Assembly: GCA_938045445.1 (NCBI GenBank) | Contig: CALIMM010000014.1 | Span: forward strand, 82,247-146,246 | Source of the DNA: an uncultured Candidatus Saccharibacteria bacterium | Lineage (GTDB): Bacteria > Patescibacteriota > Saccharimonadia > Saccharimonadales > Saccharimonadaceae | Reading direction: 5' to 3' | DNA: 64,000 nucleotides | In this document: piece by piece, positions 62,765 through 64,000 of the stretch | How positions within the stretch are numbered: position 1 is the first letter of the stretch | How the letters are laid out: each line of letters starts with the position of its first letter | Made by a program: the position numbers and the translations under genes | The notes under the pieces: model-generated | The model's input: only the letters and a program-made list of their open reading frames with translations | What the model was told of the DNA's origin: nothing | The model's database searches: none

Positions 62765-64000
62765 TGATGATCCTTACGTTTTGAAATTGTGTTACACTTC
62801 CTTGTAACTTTATTGTACCACCGAGATCATATTTTGCCATATGTATGCCACCATTATTGTCCATGTTGATGCCGAGATACTCCAGTTCGATGCGGCCATC
62901 TTCAAGATTTTTGCAGAAGGACTTTAAGTTATTATCATTTTTTAGGGCAGCAAATACTCCCGGAAGGCGCTTGTCTTGATTGATTCCTGTGAGTAAGTCG
63001 ATGAGATACTCCAGTGTTCCCTGCTCTGCGCGTTCCCCGGTAGCGGTTATGCGACTACCGCGTTGAGGATTGTTTCCTCCCTTGTTTTCTATAATTATTA
63101 GTTTGTTTTGATCTGAACTTATTGAGACTTGGTCAAACTTATTGCGGCCTGTAGGTGAAGTGGCTACATCGTCGCTTTCTTTTACGCCAATGAGTACGGT
63201 ATGGTTATTATCGGAGCTGTATATGCTTCCCGCCACTTCTCCAGCATGTTCAGAATGACGTATTGCCTTTGGTCGCGCTTCACATATTACAGTTAATGCA
63301 GTGTGCCAGAACCAATACTCCTTTCGAGCGAAAGAATCAAGCATTTCCTTCAGTAGCGCAATAAAGTAGGTTGCACTTTCATCTAATTCTGTATGATTGC
63401 TTGAAGCGGCTTTTCCGTGATCGTTCTGTGAAATGTATGAAAATACCCTTTCGATCGCTCTCGCGTTTTTCCATGCCGCATTCTTGTCGTTAATCGTTTT
63501 TGAGATCCAGCCTTTATGTGTGTCTGTGGAATGATCGTCTTTTGCTGTGACTTTGGCGCGATACTTGATGTCTCTATGGATCCAGTTTGGGTCCTCAATA
63601 AATCGGCCATCAGCCCCATGTAGGCGACCATTTTTGTCTCTTTTTGTGCCTTTCGGATCCGGTGTTTGTTGTACATTCTTCGGTGTTCCTATGTGGGTGA
63701 AATCCGCTAGATTTACTGCGCTGCACCCAATTGATCGACTTGTCCTCGTGGTCGTTGGACTCCCTATAATGGCTATGATTAACTGTTCATTAGTTTCGCT
63801 GTAGCCCGTAATGCAACTTCTGAGGTTGTCTATATCTCCTTGTGCTGCTGCAAGGTACTTCGCGGTATCCTGGGCAGCGTTGCTACAATATGTGGATACT
63901 CGACTGTGAACATTACTGAGAACTGCGATAAGTTGGTCGAGTATTCCTTGTGTGCCACTGGTTGAAGTGAGTAGTTCTCGGCCTCGATGTAGTTCGTCAA
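62742..64000 (-). CDS. Polymorphic toxin, N-terminus outside window
   Basis: The frame is open from the right edge (419 residues visible) and no start is inferred within the window; the ATG at 63344 is only an internal Met. Near the edge is a helical region (LDQLIAVLSNVHSRVSTYCS), as in the N-terminal part of type VII/LXG or WXG-like secreted toxins. The C-terminal domain has Asp71-x14-Glu86-x-Lys88 (counted from the Met at 63344; FDQVSI and IIIENKGG), then R-AEQGTLEY, a PD-(D/E)XK nuclease-like layout with a late Gln/Tyr motif. Toxins with E-x-KGG and QGT-x2-Y are frequent in Actinobacteria. Nuclease activity is an inference. Confidence 0.7.
   Translation of the reverse strand, partial: DELHRGRELLTSTSGTQGILDQLIAVLSNVHSRVSTYCSNAAQDTAKYLAAAQGDIDNLRSCITGYSETNEQLIIAIIGSPTTTRTSRSIGCSAVNLADFTHIGTPKNVQQTPDPKGTKRDKNGRLHGADGRFIEDPNWIHRDIKYRAKVTAKDDHSTDTHKGWISKTINDKNAAWKNARAIERVFSYISQNDHGKAASSNHTELDESATYFIALLKEMLDSFARKEYWFWHTALTVICEARPKAIRHSEHAGEVAGSIYSSDNNHTVLIGVKESDDVATSPTGRNKFDQVSISSDQNKLIIIENKGGNNPQRGSRITATGERAEQGTLEYLIDLLTGINQDKRLPGVFAALKNDNNLKSFCKNLEDGRIELEYLGINMDNNGGIHMAKYDLGGTIKLQGSVTQFQNVRIINDKLNTN

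Overview
The window reads as a chromosome segment of a member of Candidatus Saccharibacteria (TM7, Patescibacteria/CPR). This is inferred from the gene content: a MurT/GatD pair, a MurA fused to an N-terminal XRE helix-turn-helix, a set of type IV pilin-like proteins, and an Actinobacteria-style toxin/chaperone repertoire. The seven tRNA genes all encode CCA. TGA, TAA and TAG are all used as stops, so the standard bacterial code applies. There is no rRNA operon and no CRISPR array.

Layout. 1-5.9 kb: OpgC-like acyltransferase (cut by the left edge), gatD-murT, then divergently a small membrane protein and a membrane-anchored double-AAA+ Clp ATPase. 6.0-8.1 kb: an Arg/Gln/Pro-rich basic protein, tRNA-Gly, and a two-gene AT-richer cassette (histidine phosphatase and HD hydrolase) bounded by 53-bp inverted repeats. 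8.3-13.5 kb: sugar transferase, tgt and yhhQ (queuosine salvage), tRNA-Arg, MFS transporter, tRNA-His. 14-22 kb: XRE-murA, glyA, four pilin-like genes, murB, folD, tRNA-Lys. 22.3-28.6 kb: TM2 protein, tRNA-Arg, immunity-like protein, response regulator/histidine kinase pair, tRNA-Glu, NUDIX, GNAT, GH5 glycosidase. 28.8-35.3 kb: ybaB-recR, a large unknown protein, lytic transglycosylase, DHH phosphoesterase, cysS. 35.4-38.2 kb: an accessory cluster including DUF6301-like and TY-Chap-like proteins. 38.3-45 kb: AI-2E family permease, a two-membrane-segment trypsin-like protease, P-type Ca-type ATPase. 45-48 kb: an AT-rich island with a NUDIX gene and a HEPN-type gene broken by an amber codon, next to tRNA-Gln. 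48-54.5 kb: membrane protein, a SpeD-like protein lacking its processing serine, a TraD/DUF87-like ATPase, parA-parB. 54.8-61.6 kb: signal peptidase I, small accessory genes including a MafI-like one, an LCP protein, membrane protein, HtrA. 61.6-64 kb: a TY-Chap-type chaperone and, cut by the right edge, a polymorphic toxin with a PD-(D/E)XK-like C-terminal domain.

Cross-cutting signals. Many genes have a TATAAT-like box ending 6-8 nt before the start codon and no Shine-Dalgarno sequence, which predicts leaderless mRNAs. XRE-murA and murB share an identical-arm palindrome (ATATATCA-N4-TGATATAT) placed in the spacer of their core promoters, suggesting a peptidoglycan regulon that may be controlled by MurA's own HTH domain. 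Several conserved enzymes have lost signature residues: RecR and MurT lack zinc cysteines, the DHH protein lacks its first metal histidine, SpeD lacks its pyruvoyl serine and Clp D1 lacks its Walker B glutamate. Accessory genes cluster beside four of the seven tRNA genes.
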